Shown: piece after piece, positions 1 through 8,755 of the stretch
Layout of the letters: every line of letters starts with the position of its first letter
Position numbering within the stretch: the first letter of the stretch is position 1
NCBI RefSeq assembly: GCF_001517665.2
Contig: NZ_LN999808.1
Coordinates: 186,001-250,000, forward strand
Direction: 5' to 3'
Length of the DNA: 64,000 nucleotides
Source: Peptoniphilus phoceensis
GTDB taxonomy: Bacteria; Bacillota; Clostridia; Tissierellales; Peptoniphilaceae
Program-made: the position numbers and the translations under genes
The notes under the pieces: model-generated
The model's database searches: none
What the model was told of the DNA's origin: nothing
The model's input: only the letters and a program-made list of their open reading frames with translations

Positions 1-43
1 TAGCGTAAAACATGGTTAAATATGGTTAATTGTCAAGGCAAAT

Positions 44-68
44 AAAAAAACCATCCCCTAAGGAATGG
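44..68 (-). terminator. Rho-independent terminator of tmRNA
   Basis: On the minus strand a 7-bp stem (CCATTCC / GGGATGG with one G-U pair, loop TTAG) is followed by seven T. It lies about 40 nt past the tmRNA CCA end and would end ssrA transcription. Confidence 0.75.
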
Positions 69-107
69 CTAAGTTTAGACAATTTATTTAATTTATCTAA
101 AAATATT

Positions 108-452
108 TGGTGGAGGCGGTGGGAGTCGAACCCACGTCCGAAGACCTCTTACAGAAAGATTCTCCGAGTGCAGACTCCTCTTTAATTTTCCCCTGTATTA
201 CTAGAGTGTCAAACTCATACAGGGTATCGCCATAAACCCCCTCTGCTATGACGCATCACAGAGTTCGTTTGCCCGCTAATTTGAAACCCGGTTACAGTTC
301 GCGGTGTCTGGCCGGATTGCTACCTAAATTAGGCAGCTAGTGCGAAATTATTTTCGTCGTTTATTTTTTAATAGACCATTTTTACGTTGTGTGATCCATC
401 AACGACTCGCTACTTAAAGCTCAAAATCCCCGTCGAAACCATTTTCGCCCCC
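108..452 (-). ncRNA. ssrA: tmRNA (transfer-messenger RNA)
   Basis: Rescues stalled ribosomes and tags the truncated protein for proteolysis. The 5' end GGGGGCGAAAATGGTTTCGA and the 3' end with TTCGACTCCC and an encoded CCA are the classical tmRNA ends. They pair as an acceptor stem with a G3-U70 wobble, the alanine identity signal. The tag reading frame runs from about 367 down to 332 and ends in NDENNFALAA followed by TAA at 329-331. An in-frame TAA at 368-370 limits the tag to 12 residues; the exact resume codon (AAA, ATA or AAC) is not clear, and no GCA codon is present. Length 345 nt fits a one-piece tmRNA. smpB is not in the window. Confidence 0.96.
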
Positions 453-470
453 ATATTTACTTAGACTAAA

Positions 471-499
471 ATTATACTAAATCCTCGTGTCTTTGTCAA
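471..499 (-). promoter_or_regulatory. Promoter of tmRNA
   Basis: On the minus strand a perfect -35 TTGACA (494-499), a 17-nt spacer and a perfect -10 TATAAT (471-476) stand about 18 nt before the tmRNA 5' end. The promoter overlaps the 3' end of the VanZ-like gene, so ssrA does not depend on that gene's transcript. Confidence 0.85.
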
Positions 500-1130
500 T
501 TTTAGGGCTTCTAGGTCTTCTTATTTTTCTTCTCTTTTTCTTCGCAAATTTATATTTTAAATTTTTGTTCCAAATTATATATCCAATAATTGAACCAATT
601 ACATTTAAAATTAAATCGTCTATATCCACAGACCTTCCTATAAAAAATTGAATGAACTCTACAAAGAAAGAAGTTGTAAAGCTCAACAAAAATATCCTTG
701 ATAGCTTCCTGAATTTTGGAAAAATCTCTGCTACTAAAATTCCATAGGGTATGAAAATTAAGATGTTTCCAAAAATATTTGTGAGTGTGTGTAAAAATCC
801 AGAATATTTTACATAGTTTTTCATAGTTCTAAAGGGCACAAAGTTTACACCCCAAGCACCAGAATTTATCCTATCTTTAAAATTTCCAACAAAATCAAAG
901 TTTTCGTTTGTCAAGTTTATGCCAGAATTTGCTATGTATGAATTCGGTGTGAAAAGCATTATTACAAGAAAGGCTATGTAAGCCGCAAAAATACTTAGTA
1001 AAAATTCTCTAAATCCAGTGGAATTTTTCTTTCTGTCGGAAAAAAATTTAACTCTTATGAGGGAAAAGACAACAAAGGTAATTACAAAGGCTGGAATAGT
1101 TCTTGCCGCAAAAAATAAAAATAATCTCAT
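477..1130 (-). CDS. VanZ-like family membrane protein
   Basis: Integral membrane protein of the VanZ-like family, named after a teicoplanin-resistance protein; most members have no known function. About five hydrophobic segments are visible (residues roughly 8-25, 42-62, 112-135, 145-163 and 170-187). The family region TNIFGNILIFIPYG (about 116-129) is followed by the SFFVEFIQFFIGRSVDIDD stretch typical of VanZ. The C-terminal tail is very basic (KKKRRKIRRPRSP). Its start codon overlaps the stop of the upstream HAD gene by 4 nt, so the two are translationally coupled. No vancomycin cluster is nearby, so resistance should not be assumed. Confidence 0.85.
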   Translation of the reverse strand: MRLFLFFAARTIPAFVITFVVFSLIRVKFFSDRKKNSTGFREFLLSIFAAYIAFLVIMLFTPNSYIANSGINLTNENFDFVGNFKDRINSGAWGVNFVPFRTMKNYVKYSGFLHTLTNIFGNILIFIPYGILVAEIFPKFRKLSRIFLLSFTTSFFVEFIQFFIGRSVDIDDLILNVIGSIIGYIIWNKNLKYKFAKKKRRKIRRPRSPKIDKDTRI

Positions 1131-1765
1131 AATTTTTTTAGGTCTATTAAATTCTCAAGGGAATTTTCATTTTCTTCTACAATAGTCTTCCAGGTTTCCT
1201 TAGAGTTTTCATCATAAATCCCAGCAGTTTTAAGACCTGCTCTTTTTGCAGTTCTAAGTGCTAAATATGAATCATCAACTAAGAGAATTTTTTCTGATTT
1301 TTCCCCAAGAGAATGGGCAATGGATAGATAAAATTCTTCTTCAGCCTTTAAATATCCAACAGAATCGGCAGTGTAAAGTCCATCTACAAGTTTATCTATT
1401 CCATATTTTTTTATAACTATATTTGCAAAGTGATCTGCAGTTGAAGTCCCAATTACAACTTTTTTACCTTGATCCTTAAAGTATTTTAAAATTTCTAGAC
1501 AATTTTCTTTTAAATCCACCTTATTGGCATAGAAATCTTCTACAGTTTTGCTAAAACCACTCATTAGTTCATCAAAACTTTCTTCCAAATTATAGTATTC
1601 TCTTAAATATTTAAGTGAAGCATCTAGGTTCATAGTTGTCATCTTGTGCTGAACTGCATCTTCTATATCTATTCCCTTTGTCTTCATGAAGTCACGAGAA
1701 ACACTTCGCCAATATCCCATAGAATCAACTAAAGTTCCGTCTAAATCAAATATAATAGCCTTCAT
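1127..1765 (-). CDS. HAD-superfamily hydrolase, phosphoglucomutase-like
   Basis: Cytoplasmic phosphatase or phosphomutase of the haloacid dehalogenase superfamily, subfamily IA. Motif I DLDGTLVDS (residues 7-15) gives the aspartate nucleophile and acid/base. Motif II is in VVIGTSTADH (about 102-111). Motif IV LLVDDSYLALRTAKRAGL (about 156-173) supplies the metal-binding aspartates. A helical cap domain lies between motifs I and II. Length 212 aa is normal. The start has an upstream AAGGAGG box. The physiological substrate cannot be read from the sequence; a sugar phosphate or nucleotide is likely. First gene of a two-gene unit with the VanZ-like protein. Confidence 0.88.
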   Translation of the reverse strand: MKAIIFDLDGTLVDSMGYWRSVSRDFMKTKGIDIEDAVQHKMTTMNLDASLKYLREYYNLEESFDELMSGFSKTVEDFYANKVDLKENCLEILKYFKDQGKKVVIGTSTADHFANIVIKKYGIDKLVDGLYTADSVGYLKAEEEFYLSIAHSLGEKSEKILLVDDSYLALRTAKRAGLKTAGIYDENSKETWKTIVEENENSLENLIDLKKL

Positions 1766-1873
1766 GTTACCTCCTTTTTTCCCATAATAATACTATTTTA
1801 GTTGTATTTTTAGTAGATTTCAAGTATAATGACTCCATTAGCCTTTGATTTTTAAATTTTTTGTAAAAAAGCT

Positions 1874-1901
1874 TTGACAAATATTTTTTTCATGCTATAA
1901 T
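1874..1901 (+). promoter_or_regulatory. Promoter of tRNA-Pro
   Basis: TTGACA (1874-1879), 16-nt spacer, TGC-TATAAT extended -10 (TATAAT 1896-1901), about 50 nt before the tRNA. Confidence 0.8.
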
Positions 1902-1952
1902 AATATTTGTTCGAAAATAATATATAAGAAATTCACATTTTGTGTATCTCGT

Positions 1953-2029
1953 CGGGGTGTAGCGCAGTTTGGTAGCGCACGTGGTTTGGGACCATGGGGC
2001 CGGGGGTTCGAATCCTCTCACCCCGACCA
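1953..2029 (+). tRNA. tRNA-Pro (anticodon TGG)
   Basis: A 77-nt cloverleaf with acceptor stem CGGGGTG/CACCCCG, anticodon loop TTTGGGA giving anticodon TGG at 1987-1989, TTCGAAT T-loop and an encoded CCA. It decodes CCN proline codons and stands alone with its own promoter and terminator. Confidence 0.97.
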
Positions 2030-2040
2030 TTTTTTTATCT

Positions 2041-2064
2041 GAAGGTTTATCCTTCTTTTTTTTT
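2041..2064 (+). terminator. Terminator after tRNA-Pro
   Basis: Stem GAAGG / CCTTC with loop TTTAT, followed by nine T. Confidence 0.8.
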
Positions 2065-2319
2065 GCTTTTCTTTAGATAATTATCCAAAAAATTATCTCC
2101 TTCCAAGTTAAAGTATTTATTTCCTTAATTTAAATAAAAATTTAGCTTATATACATAATTTTTACTTTTTCATAATTTTTTGACTGATTTATAGTTTAAT
2201 ATTTCAAAAATTAATTATTTTTTTGCATAATGTATATTTTAATAATTTAAAAGCAAAATATTTTTTATATAATTTCTATGCAAACGATTTATCTATTGAA
2301 ATTGCTAGATGCTTTTATC

Positions 2320-2348
2320 TTGTAATTATTCTTTACTTGTTCTATAAT
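2320..2348 (+). promoter_or_regulatory. Predicted promoter of cstA-like gene
   Basis: TTGTAA (2320-2325), 17-nt spacer, perfect TATAAT (2343-2348), 42 nt before the start codon. Confidence 0.6.
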
Positions 2349-2389
2349 TGAGCTGAGAATAATAAAAGTAAAGGAGGTTATAGATTTAT

Positions 2390-3844
2390 ATGTTACTATT
2401 TATTATTGGACTTATAATTCTGTTTGCTGGCGGATTTTTATATTCTAAATATGTAGAAAGTCAATTAGAACCAGACGACAGAGAAACTCCAGCTGTTAAA
2501 AAAGCTGATGGAGTTGACTATGTAGTAATGAGCGAAAAGAAAAACTGGCTCATTAACTTATTAAACATCGCAGGTACTGGACCTATCCTAGGACCTATTC
2601 AAGGTATTCTTTTTGGACCAATTGCATTTCTTGCAATTCCTATTGGTTGTGTGCTTGCAGGAGCAGTTCATGATTACATGACAGGTTTCATTTCTATGAG
2701 AAATGGTGGATCTCAAGTTCCTAAACTAGTTGGTAAATATATTGGCGATGGAGTTCGTAAATTTTACAATATTGTTATTGCAATCTTACTTCTTTTAACT
2801 GGTGTAGTTTTTGTCTACACTCCTGGTGACTTAATCGCAAATGATATTTTAAAGGTTGGAGTAGATTCAAATGTTATTTGGATCATTTATGGAGTTATTT
2901 TCCTATACTACATTCTTTCAACTATTTTACCTATTGATAAATTAATCGGTAGAATTTATCCACTATTTGGTGCCTTTTTAATTATCTCTGCTATTGGTGT
3001 ATTTATTGGAATCTTTGTAAAAGGTTCTGGCGATTTAGCTTTTGCAAATGCAGGACTACTTGCTGAACACCCACTTGGACAAAGATTTATACCATCATTC
3101 TTTATTACAGTTGCTTGTGGTATCTTATCAGGTTTCCACGGTTCTCAAGTTACACTTGTATCAAGAACTGTTAAGTCAGAATCAGAAGCTAAGTCAACTT
3201 TCTACTCTACAATGATTGCTGAAGGTTTTATAGCTATGGTTTGGGCAGCTGGTGCAATGGTAATTTTCTCAACTGGAAAAGCTCCACTAGATACAGCTGG
3301 TACACTAATGGTTGGTGAAATTTCTAAATACTTTATGGGTAATGTTGGAGGACTACTTGCAGTTCTTGGTGTTATTGCACTTCCTATCACATCTGGTGAT
3401 ACTGCCTTTAGATCTCTTAGACTAATTATCTCTGAAGAATTAAATATCGACCAAAAATCTGGAGCAAAAAGAGCTGGACTAGCTGCAGTTTTATTTATTC
3501 CTGCAATAGCAATCCTATTCTTTGCAAAATCTAATCCTAATGGATTTAATATGCTTTGGAGATACTTTGGTTTCACAAACCAATTTGTAGCAACTTTTGC
3601 ACTTGCAGTAGCTACTATTTATTTGATTAACAATAATAAAAATTATTTAATCACTTTAATCCCAGGTGTTTTCTATACATTTATAGTATTCTCATTTATT
3701 ATAAGTGTTAAAAAACTTGGACTTGGCTTACCTTTCTCTGTTGCATACCCAGCAGCAGCTATTATAGCAGCTCTATATGCATTCTTTGTAATAAAAACTG
3801 GTAAGAAAAATAAAACTAGAATTGAATCTATAAAATTAGATTAA
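2390..3844 (+). CDS. Carbon starvation protein CstA family transporter
   Basis: Polytopic membrane transporter of the CstA/BtsT family; characterised members import pyruvate or peptides when carbon is scarce. The family signature LLNIAGTGPILGPIQG lies at about residues 56-71 and is followed by AGAVHDYMTGFISMRNGG. Around a dozen hydrophobic helices are visible. Length 484 aa matches the short Firmicutes form. The GSQVTLVSRT (about 250-259) and SGDTAFRSLR (about 334-343) segments are also family-typical. AAAGGAGG (2371-2378) precedes the ATG. The gene has its own promoter and terminator and is therefore monocistronic. The substrate is not fixed by sequence. Confidence 0.92.
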   Translation: MLLFIIGLIILFAGGFLYSKYVESQLEPDDRETPAVKKADGVDYVVMSEKKNWLINLLNIAGTGPILGPIQGILFGPIAFLAIPIGCVLAGAVHDYMTGFISMRNGGSQVPKLVGKYIGDGVRKFYNIVIAILLLLTGVVFVYTPGDLIANDILKVGVDSNVIWIIYGVIFLYYILSTILPIDKLIGRIYPLFGAFLIISAIGVFIGIFVKGSGDLAFANAGLLAEHPLGQRFIPSFFITVACGILSGFHGSQVTLVSRTVKSESEAKSTFYSTMIAEGFIAMVWAAGAMVIFSTGKAPLDTAGTLMVGEISKYFMGNVGGLLAVLGVIALPITSGDTAFRSLRLIISEELNIDQKSGAKRAGLAAVLFIPAIAILFFAKSNPNGFNMLWRYFGFTNQFVATFALAVATIYLINNNKNYLITLIPGVFYTFIVFSFIISVKKLGLGLPFSVAYPAAAIIAALYAFFVIKTGKKNKTRIESIKLD

Positions 3845-3858
3845 TTGTTTAAATGAAG

Positions 3859-3886
3859 GGTGGCTGGAATATGCCACCTTTTTTTA
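3859..3886 (+). terminator. Terminator of the cstA-like gene
   Basis: Stem GGTGGC / GCCACC, 8-nt loop, eight T. Any start of the next gene proposed at 3860 would lie in this stem, which argues for the start at 3899. Confidence 0.85.
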
Positions 3887-3898
3887 TTAGGAGGTTTT

Positions 3899-4219
3899 AT
3901 GAACTTTATATTAAAAGATAAGGCTTTAAATTATCTTAAAAAGAAAAACATTGATAAAATATTTGTAAATCCAGATGTCGATGTAAAGGCATCTTGTTGT
4001 AGCGTGGGAACTTATGATTTTGACATAAGCACAAAAAAAAATGAAGATACAAGTAGATATAAAAAAGTAGAAGTTTCTGGTATATCTATTTTTTACAACC
4101 CAACTATTGAACTATACCTAAAGGGAAGAGAGGACACAGAGATTATTATATCTGCAGTTGGAATTGGAAACTTCAAAAAATTATATGTAGAAAATGAAAT
4201 AAATTCAATTGAAAAATGA
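3899..4219 (+). CDS. Small CC-motif protein, HesB/IscA-like (tentative)
   Basis: A 106-aa soluble protein. The ATG at 3899 has AGGAGG at 3889-3894; an upstream in-frame start would fall in the preceding terminator. A vicinal cysteine pair lies in KASCCSVGTYDFDI (about residues 27-40). This resembles the HesB-like CC/Se-motif family, where the second position is sometimes selenocysteine; here both are TGT codons. The fold assignment is from memory of that family and is uncertain. No iron-sulfur assembly genes are near. It is the first gene of an operon with a MoxR ATPase and a VWA protein; its stop overlaps the next start, suggesting a joint role. Confidence 0.6.
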   Translation: MNFILKDKALNYLKKKNIDKIFVNPDVDVKASCCSVGTYDFDISTKKNEDTSRYKKVEVSGISIFYNPTIELYLKGREDTEIIISAVGIGNFKKLYVENEINSIEK

Positions 4220-5111
4220 CAAAAGTGATAAAATGAAAAATTCAAAAATCGAAGACTTTATAAATAATTATGAACTAGATGAAAAATATAAAAATAGAAT
4301 TCCTGACCCACACTTTTTTTATTCTGGTGATGAAATTTTAAATCAGGCAATTTCTGCCATCTTGGCAGGTAAAAATATTCTCCTTGTTGGCGATAAATCA
4401 ACTGGTAAAAATGTACTGGCAGAAAATCTAGCCTATATTTTTAAAAGACCTCTCTGGAATTTGTCCTTTCACATAAATATTGACAGCTCCGTTTTAATAG
4501 GTGATGACACCCTAAAAAATGGAAATGTCCTTTTTCGTGAAGGTCCCATAACAAAGGCTGCAAACTGTGGTGGTTTTCTTGTCCTAGATGAAATAAATAT
4601 GGCAAAAAATGAAGCAATGGCAGTCCTCCACTCCATCCTCGATTACAGAAGACTAATAGATATACCGGGCTATGACATTATAAAACTTCATCCTGCCACT
4701 AGATTTATTGCAACTATGAATTATGGCTATGAAGGAACAAGAGAATTAAACGAGGCTCTTCTATCTCGTTTTGTAATAATAAAAATGCCCCTCATCTCTA
4801 AAGAAAGGCTCTTTGCTTTAATACAAAAAGAATATCCCAATATGAAAGAAGAATTTGTAAGTGACATCTCATCTTTTTTCTACGATTTAAAACTAAAAGC
4901 AGAAGCAGGGGAAATTTCAAAAAACTCACCAGATCTTAGAGGGATTTTTGATGCAATTGACCTTGTAAAAGAAAATCTTAGTTTAGATTCTGCACTTGAA
5001 CTAACTATTTCAAATAAACTTTTTGATCCCTATGAAGAAGAAATTTTAAAAGATTTAATAAAAACTAGATTTGAAGAAAATTTATTTTTTGAAGATATTT
5101 TTATAAAGTGA
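4209..5111 (+). CDS. MoxR-type AAA+ ATPase
   Basis: AAA+ ATPase of the MoxR/CbbQ type; such proteins act with VWA partners as chaperones that insert metals or remodel target enzymes. The Walker A region is GDKSTGKN (about residues 57-64), with Asn where Ser or Thr is usual. Walker B LVLDEINMAK and sensor 1 ATMNYGYEG are clear, and an arginine finger is likely in EALLSRFVI. Length 300 aa is normal. The frame opens with TTG at 4209, overlapping the preceding gene; ATG at 4233 is an alternative start, and neither has a strong ribosome binding site. The stop overlaps the VWA gene (GTGA). Its client protein is unknown. Confidence 0.88.
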   Translation: MKNDKSDKMKNSKIEDFINNYELDEKYKNRIPDPHFFYSGDEILNQAISAILAGKNILLVGDKSTGKNVLAENLAYIFKRPLWNLSFHINIDSSVLIGDDTLKNGNVLFREGPITKAANCGGFLVLDEINMAKNEAMAVLHSILDYRRLIDIPGYDIIKLHPATRFIATMNYGYEGTRELNEALLSRFVIIKMPLISKERLFALIQKEYPNMKEEFVSDISSFFYDLKLKAEAGEISKNSPDLRGIFDAIDLVKENLSLDSALELTISNKLFDPYEEEILKDLIKTRFEENLFFEDIFIK

Positions 5112-6802
5112 CTATGACAAATAAAAATTCAAAATTTCAAGAAAATCGAATAAAGAATATAATCTGGGATGGATCCATGGACTATGAAACAGAACCCTTC
5201 ATCAGTGGTGAAGACCTTTCTGGCAATCCCGACTTTTATATAAATTTAATCCTTGGACTTTCTGCAAAATATTTTGGCAGTGACAAGCTTGAAAAATTAT
5301 TTTCAAATTGGGAGTACAATTTTTATAGAAATAAATTTGATATGTTTGCAATTTTTATCTTGGAAGATTTCATATACAAGAGAGAAGTTAGGTCTAGAAA
5401 AGTTTTAAAATCTCTAAGAAAAAACTATGCCCAAAAATTTTTGGAAGACAAGTATGATTTACAAAGGAAAAATTTGGCACTTAAAGAAAACTTATTTTTC
5501 CACATGCAAATAAAAAAAGTCAGTGAAATTTTGGGAAGAACTTATAGATTAAGTCCCAAAAAAGAAAAACTTTATAAAAATTTAAAACTAGCTGATGACA
5601 CTGATGAAAATAACTTAGAAGAAAGAATCTTAAATATCTTTCGAGAAAATTTATCTTACAGAGAAAATGAGTTTCTAAAATTCACACCACTTCAAAACTT
5701 TAGTCTTTTTGACTCTATGTCTTTTGTTAAACTCGAAAGATCCACTAGTCCAAGTGCTTTTGGGGATTTTAAAAATAAAAACAAAAATATATTTTCAAAT
5801 TTTTTATATTCTCTTTCCTTAAAAAGGCGAAAAGAAAAGAAAAAATACCTTGAAGATAACTTTGGCAAATCAATTTTTTCAGAAGATGAGATGAAAATAA
5901 TAGAAGAAAAATATTTGACAGACGCTCACAAAAAATCAAAACTTCATTACACAAGAGGTATCGACTTTAAAAATGTAAGTGAAAAAAATATTGAAGAAGC
6001 CTACAATAGACATCTTTTAAAATTTAAGGAAAATAGAAATTTTTACAACAATGAAATCAAAAGTCTTTCCAAAAAAATTAGACTTGCACTTTCATCTCAT
6101 GCTGGAAGTGACGAAGTTATAACAAATAGCGGCAAACTAATTTCAAAACTTGCTTACAAGTCAATGATTTCTGACAATGTAAATATTTTTTCCAAAAAAG
6201 TTTTAACTTTAAATTCTTTTTTAAAGGTGGACCTCGTCCTCGACGCTTCTGCATCACTTATGGATCTTGAAAGTGATATTGCAATTGAAGCTTACATTGT
6301 TTCAAAGTCCCTTGAAAATAATGAAATCTTAAATCGTGTGATTTCTTACCAAACTGTTGGTGACTACACAGTTATCACAATTTTAAAAGATTATGAAGAA
6401 AAATCTGAATTTGAAAAAATTTTTAGATACAGGGCAAGTGGTTGGAATAGGGATGGACTTTTTTATAGAGCATATAAAGAATTATTAGAAAAAGAAAATA
6501 AAAATCATCTCTTAATTTCTCTCACTGACGCATATCCTCGTGACATAAAGGCTCTTACAACAAAAAACTTTTTTGCTCCCAAAAAATATGCTGAAAAAGA
6601 ATCCTTAACTGACACAAAAAAAGAGTTAGACAAGCTGAGAAAAATAGGCATACATACTTCTGCAATTTTAAATAGCGACAAAATAGAAAATGCTAAATTT
6701 TTATTTGGAAGAAACTACATAAAAATAAAAAGTGTAAAGGAAATCGCAAATGTCGCAGGTCGCTTTATCCAAAGAGAAATTGCAAACATAGAGAAAAAAT
6801 AA
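5108..6802 (+). CDS. VWA-domain protein, partner of the MoxR ATPase
   Basis: A 564-aa cytoplasmic protein with a long charged, helical N-terminal part (residues 1 to about 365) and a C-terminal von Willebrand factor A domain. The MIDAS motif DASAS is in DLVLDASASLMD (about 376), with later MIDAS elements in SYQTVGDYT and SLTDAYPRD. This CoxE/YehP-like architecture is typical of VWA proteins paired with MoxR ATPases. No signal peptide or membrane segment is seen. Start is GTG at 5108 (overlapping the MoxR stop) or ATG at 5114. Last gene of the three-gene operon, followed by a terminator. A metal-dependent chaperone role is inferred from the pairing. Confidence 0.82.
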   Translation: MTMTNKNSKFQENRIKNIIWDGSMDYETEPFISGEDLSGNPDFYINLILGLSAKYFGSDKLEKLFSNWEYNFYRNKFDMFAIFILEDFIYKREVRSRKVLKSLRKNYAQKFLEDKYDLQRKNLALKENLFFHMQIKKVSEILGRTYRLSPKKEKLYKNLKLADDTDENNLEERILNIFRENLSYRENEFLKFTPLQNFSLFDSMSFVKLERSTSPSAFGDFKNKNKNIFSNFLYSLSLKRRKEKKKYLEDNFGKSIFSEDEMKIIEEKYLTDAHKKSKLHYTRGIDFKNVSEKNIEEAYNRHLLKFKENRNFYNNEIKSLSKKIRLALSSHAGSDEVITNSGKLISKLAYKSMISDNVNIFSKKVLTLNSFLKVDLVLDASASLMDLESDIAIEAYIVSKSLENNEILNRVISYQTVGDYTVITILKDYEEKSEFEKIFRYRASGWNRDGLFYRAYKELLEKENKNHLLISLTDAYPRDIKALTTKNFFAPKKYAEKESLTDTKKELDKLRKIGIHTSAILNSDKIENAKFLFGRNYIKIKSVKEIANVAGRFIQREIANIEKK

Positions 6803-6806
6803 AAGA

Positions 6807-6833
6807 CTGCAGTTTTAGCTGCAGCCTTTTTTT
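6807..6833 (+). terminator. Terminator of the MoxR-VWA operon
   Basis: CTGCAG / CTGCAG stem with loop TTTTAG, then CC and seven T, five bases after the VWA stop. Confidence 0.75.
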
Positions 6834-6913
6834 GAGAGTAGAATTGTTTATTATCATATAGTTGGAATTGATATTTTTTTCATCAAATTAGGATTTATTA
6901 AAATTTATTTAAA

Positions 6914-8530
6914 TTATTTTACTAGATCAAAGGCAGTTTGTGGAACATATACAGACTTTGTGCTGTAAATTGTAAGACCATCAAGTTCTACTTTTTCTCC
7001 ATTTTTTATAGCATAATTTTTTGAAACTGGGAATATAATCTTATCATTTCCCTTTGTAACTATAGCTTCATAATCATTTTGACCCTTAGCTTTAAATTCA
7101 ACTTTTGCACCCTTTTCTTCAAAGCCCTTTCTTATAGGTTGATAAAGTTCTTCTGTCAACTTATCGAGGTCAATATCAAGAATGTCTTCCATATATCTTC
7201 CAATTTCATAATTGTGAACTGTTCCAATTAGTCTCTTAGCATCTTTGGCAGTGGAGTAAGAATAAAGGCCAACATCTCCGCCAACATGACCACCAGTTGT
7301 CCAAGCAATGTGACTTCTAGCAGAAATAATTCTTCCCATTGCAGAAACTGTGTCCTTTTCCTTCTTAATTAAATTAAGTTCTTCTTCTGTTAAATCTTTA
7401 ACTCCAAAATCTTTTGCCATGACTTCTGCTACATTTGACTTGTCTTCTTTCACTTCTTCAGCAGCCTTTGTAACAGAAATCTTTGCAGAAGATATTAGGC
7501 TTGTGAATTCATTAAGAGGAGCTTTATCATATCCCTTAGTGATGTTTCTGTGTCCAAAAGTAATCCCACCAGTTCCGTGATCTGCTGCAATTATAATAAC
7601 TGTGTCTTCATTAGAATCAGCAAAGTCTTTTGCAACTTTAACAGCATCATCAAAAGCTTTTATTTCATGAATAAGAGCAACTGGATCATTGGAATGAGCT
7701 GCCCAGTCAACTTCAGAACCTTCAACCATTAAGAAAAATCCCTTATCATTTTTTGAAAGTGTTTTTAAAGCCTTGTCTGTCATCTCTGCAAGAGAAGGTT
7801 TATTGGCCTTGTCCCTATCAATTTCATAAGGAAAAGACTTATCTTCAAAAAGACCCCAAATTTTTTCTCCCTTAGCTTCTTCTAAAGCTTTCTTAGTAGT
7901 TACATAATCGTAACCCTTATTTTTAATTTCAGCTATAAGATCTTCCTTGTCTTTTCTCTTTTCTTTCATCAAATAGGAACTTCCAGCACCAAGAACTAAA
8001 TCCATATCTTGATAAACTTGTTGTTCGCCAAGATCTTCATAATTATTTCTGTCAGGATTGTGAGCAGAAAAATCAGCAGGTGTTGCGTGTTGAATATTTG
8101 AAGTAGAAACAATTCCTGTGGATCTACCACTTCTCTTCGCACCTTCAAGGACATTTGCTATAGGTTGTTTTTCCCTATTTTTGTCAAAATTAGAAAAACC
8201 TGGCATGCCATCCTTGCTTGGATAAGAACCAACAAAAGGTGATTCTGTTTTTATACCAGTAGCCATAGCAGTTCCAGCAGGAGCAGAATCTGCAATAGGT
8301 GTGTTGGCATTGTTTGTCCTAACAAGACCTGTTGCCATATCGTCCATGACAAACTTCTTTTCTTCAGTCATCCATCTCGCAGTAGTAAGTGCTTCCACAC
8401 TCATACCATCAGGTATCATCATAATTACATTTTTTGCACTGCCATAGTCCTTACTTTGAGCAAAGACAAAAGATGGTGCAAAACTTATCACTGCAAGTGT
8501 AAGTGATATAATTCTTCTTATTTTTTTCAT
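6914..8530 (-). CDS. phoA: Alkaline phosphatase, secreted
   Basis: Secreted alkaline phosphatase that releases inorganic phosphate from phosphomonoesters outside the cell. An N-terminal signal peptide runs to FVFAQS (cleavage near residue 24). Metal and catalytic motifs are present: MMIPDGM (about 37-43), the nucleophile serine in ADSAPAGTA (Ser82), EGSEVDWAAHSND, AADHGTGG and TGGHVGGDVGLYS. Length 538 aa is on the long side of the family, with an extra C-terminal domain of roughly 90 aa. GAGGAGGA precedes the ATG. No clear Pho box was seen. A second, SLH-anchored phosphoesterase is encoded at about 34-36 kb. Confidence 0.93.
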   Translation of the reverse strand: MKKIRRIISLTLAVISFAPSFVFAQSKDYGSAKNVIMMIPDGMSVEALTTARWMTEEKKFVMDDMATGLVRTNNANTPIADSAPAGTAMATGIKTESPFVGSYPSKDGMPGFSNFDKNREKQPIANVLEGAKRSGRSTGIVSTSNIQHATPADFSAHNPDRNNYEDLGEQQVYQDMDLVLGAGSSYLMKEKRKDKEDLIAEIKNKGYDYVTTKKALEEAKGEKIWGLFEDKSFPYEIDRDKANKPSLAEMTDKALKTLSKNDKGFFLMVEGSEVDWAAHSNDPVALIHEIKAFDDAVKVAKDFADSNEDTVIIIAADHGTGGITFGHRNITKGYDKAPLNEFTSLISSAKISVTKAAEEVKEDKSNVAEVMAKDFGVKDLTEEELNLIKKEKDTVSAMGRIISARSHIAWTTGGHVGGDVGLYSYSTAKDAKRLIGTVHNYEIGRYMEDILDIDLDKLTEELYQPIRKGFEEKGAKVEFKAKGQNDYEAIVTKGNDKIIFPVSKNYAIKNGEKVELDGLTIYSTKSVYVPQTAFDLVK

Positions 8531-8705
8531 TTAATCCTCCTCAAGATTATTTACCTATAATCTAACAGAAGATTGTAAATAAAATATTAATCTCATGTAA
8601 AAATTCTAATAGCTTAAAAATTTTTCTAAAACTTTTTTATATTTTAAAATTCTGAATATAAATATAGTCTAATAATTCCCAAATAAAAAATTTTAAAATT
8701 CCCCA

Positions 8706-8730
8706 CCAAAAAAGGACGCCTAAGCGTCCT
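8706..8730 (-). terminator. Terminator of the hibernation factor gene
   Basis: Minus-strand stem AGGACGC / GCGTCCT with loop TTAG followed by a T run, 26 nt past the stop. Confidence 0.85.
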
Positions 8731-8755
8731 AAAATTATTTATTATTTAAGTAATA

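Larger units (their letters stand above)
2030..2389. other. Intergenic region between tRNA-Pro and cstA
   Basis: About 360 nt without a gene. It holds the tRNA terminator at the left and the cstA promoter at the right. The middle (2065-2315) is extremely AT-rich and contains no open frame or hairpin that I could support. Confidence 0.7.

Noticed and set aside
477-1130. Glycopeptide resistance from the VanZ-like gene
   Set aside because: No vanHAX or two-component regulator is present; the family is widespread and mostly unrelated to resistance.
2065-2315. Riboswitch upstream of the cstA-like gene
   Set aside because: The stretch is nearly all A and T, with no stable stems or known aptamer motif, and the promoter lies downstream of it.
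3899-4219. Selenocysteine in the CC-motif protein
   Set aside because: Both positions are TGT codons and no in-frame TGA or SECIS-like hairpin is present.
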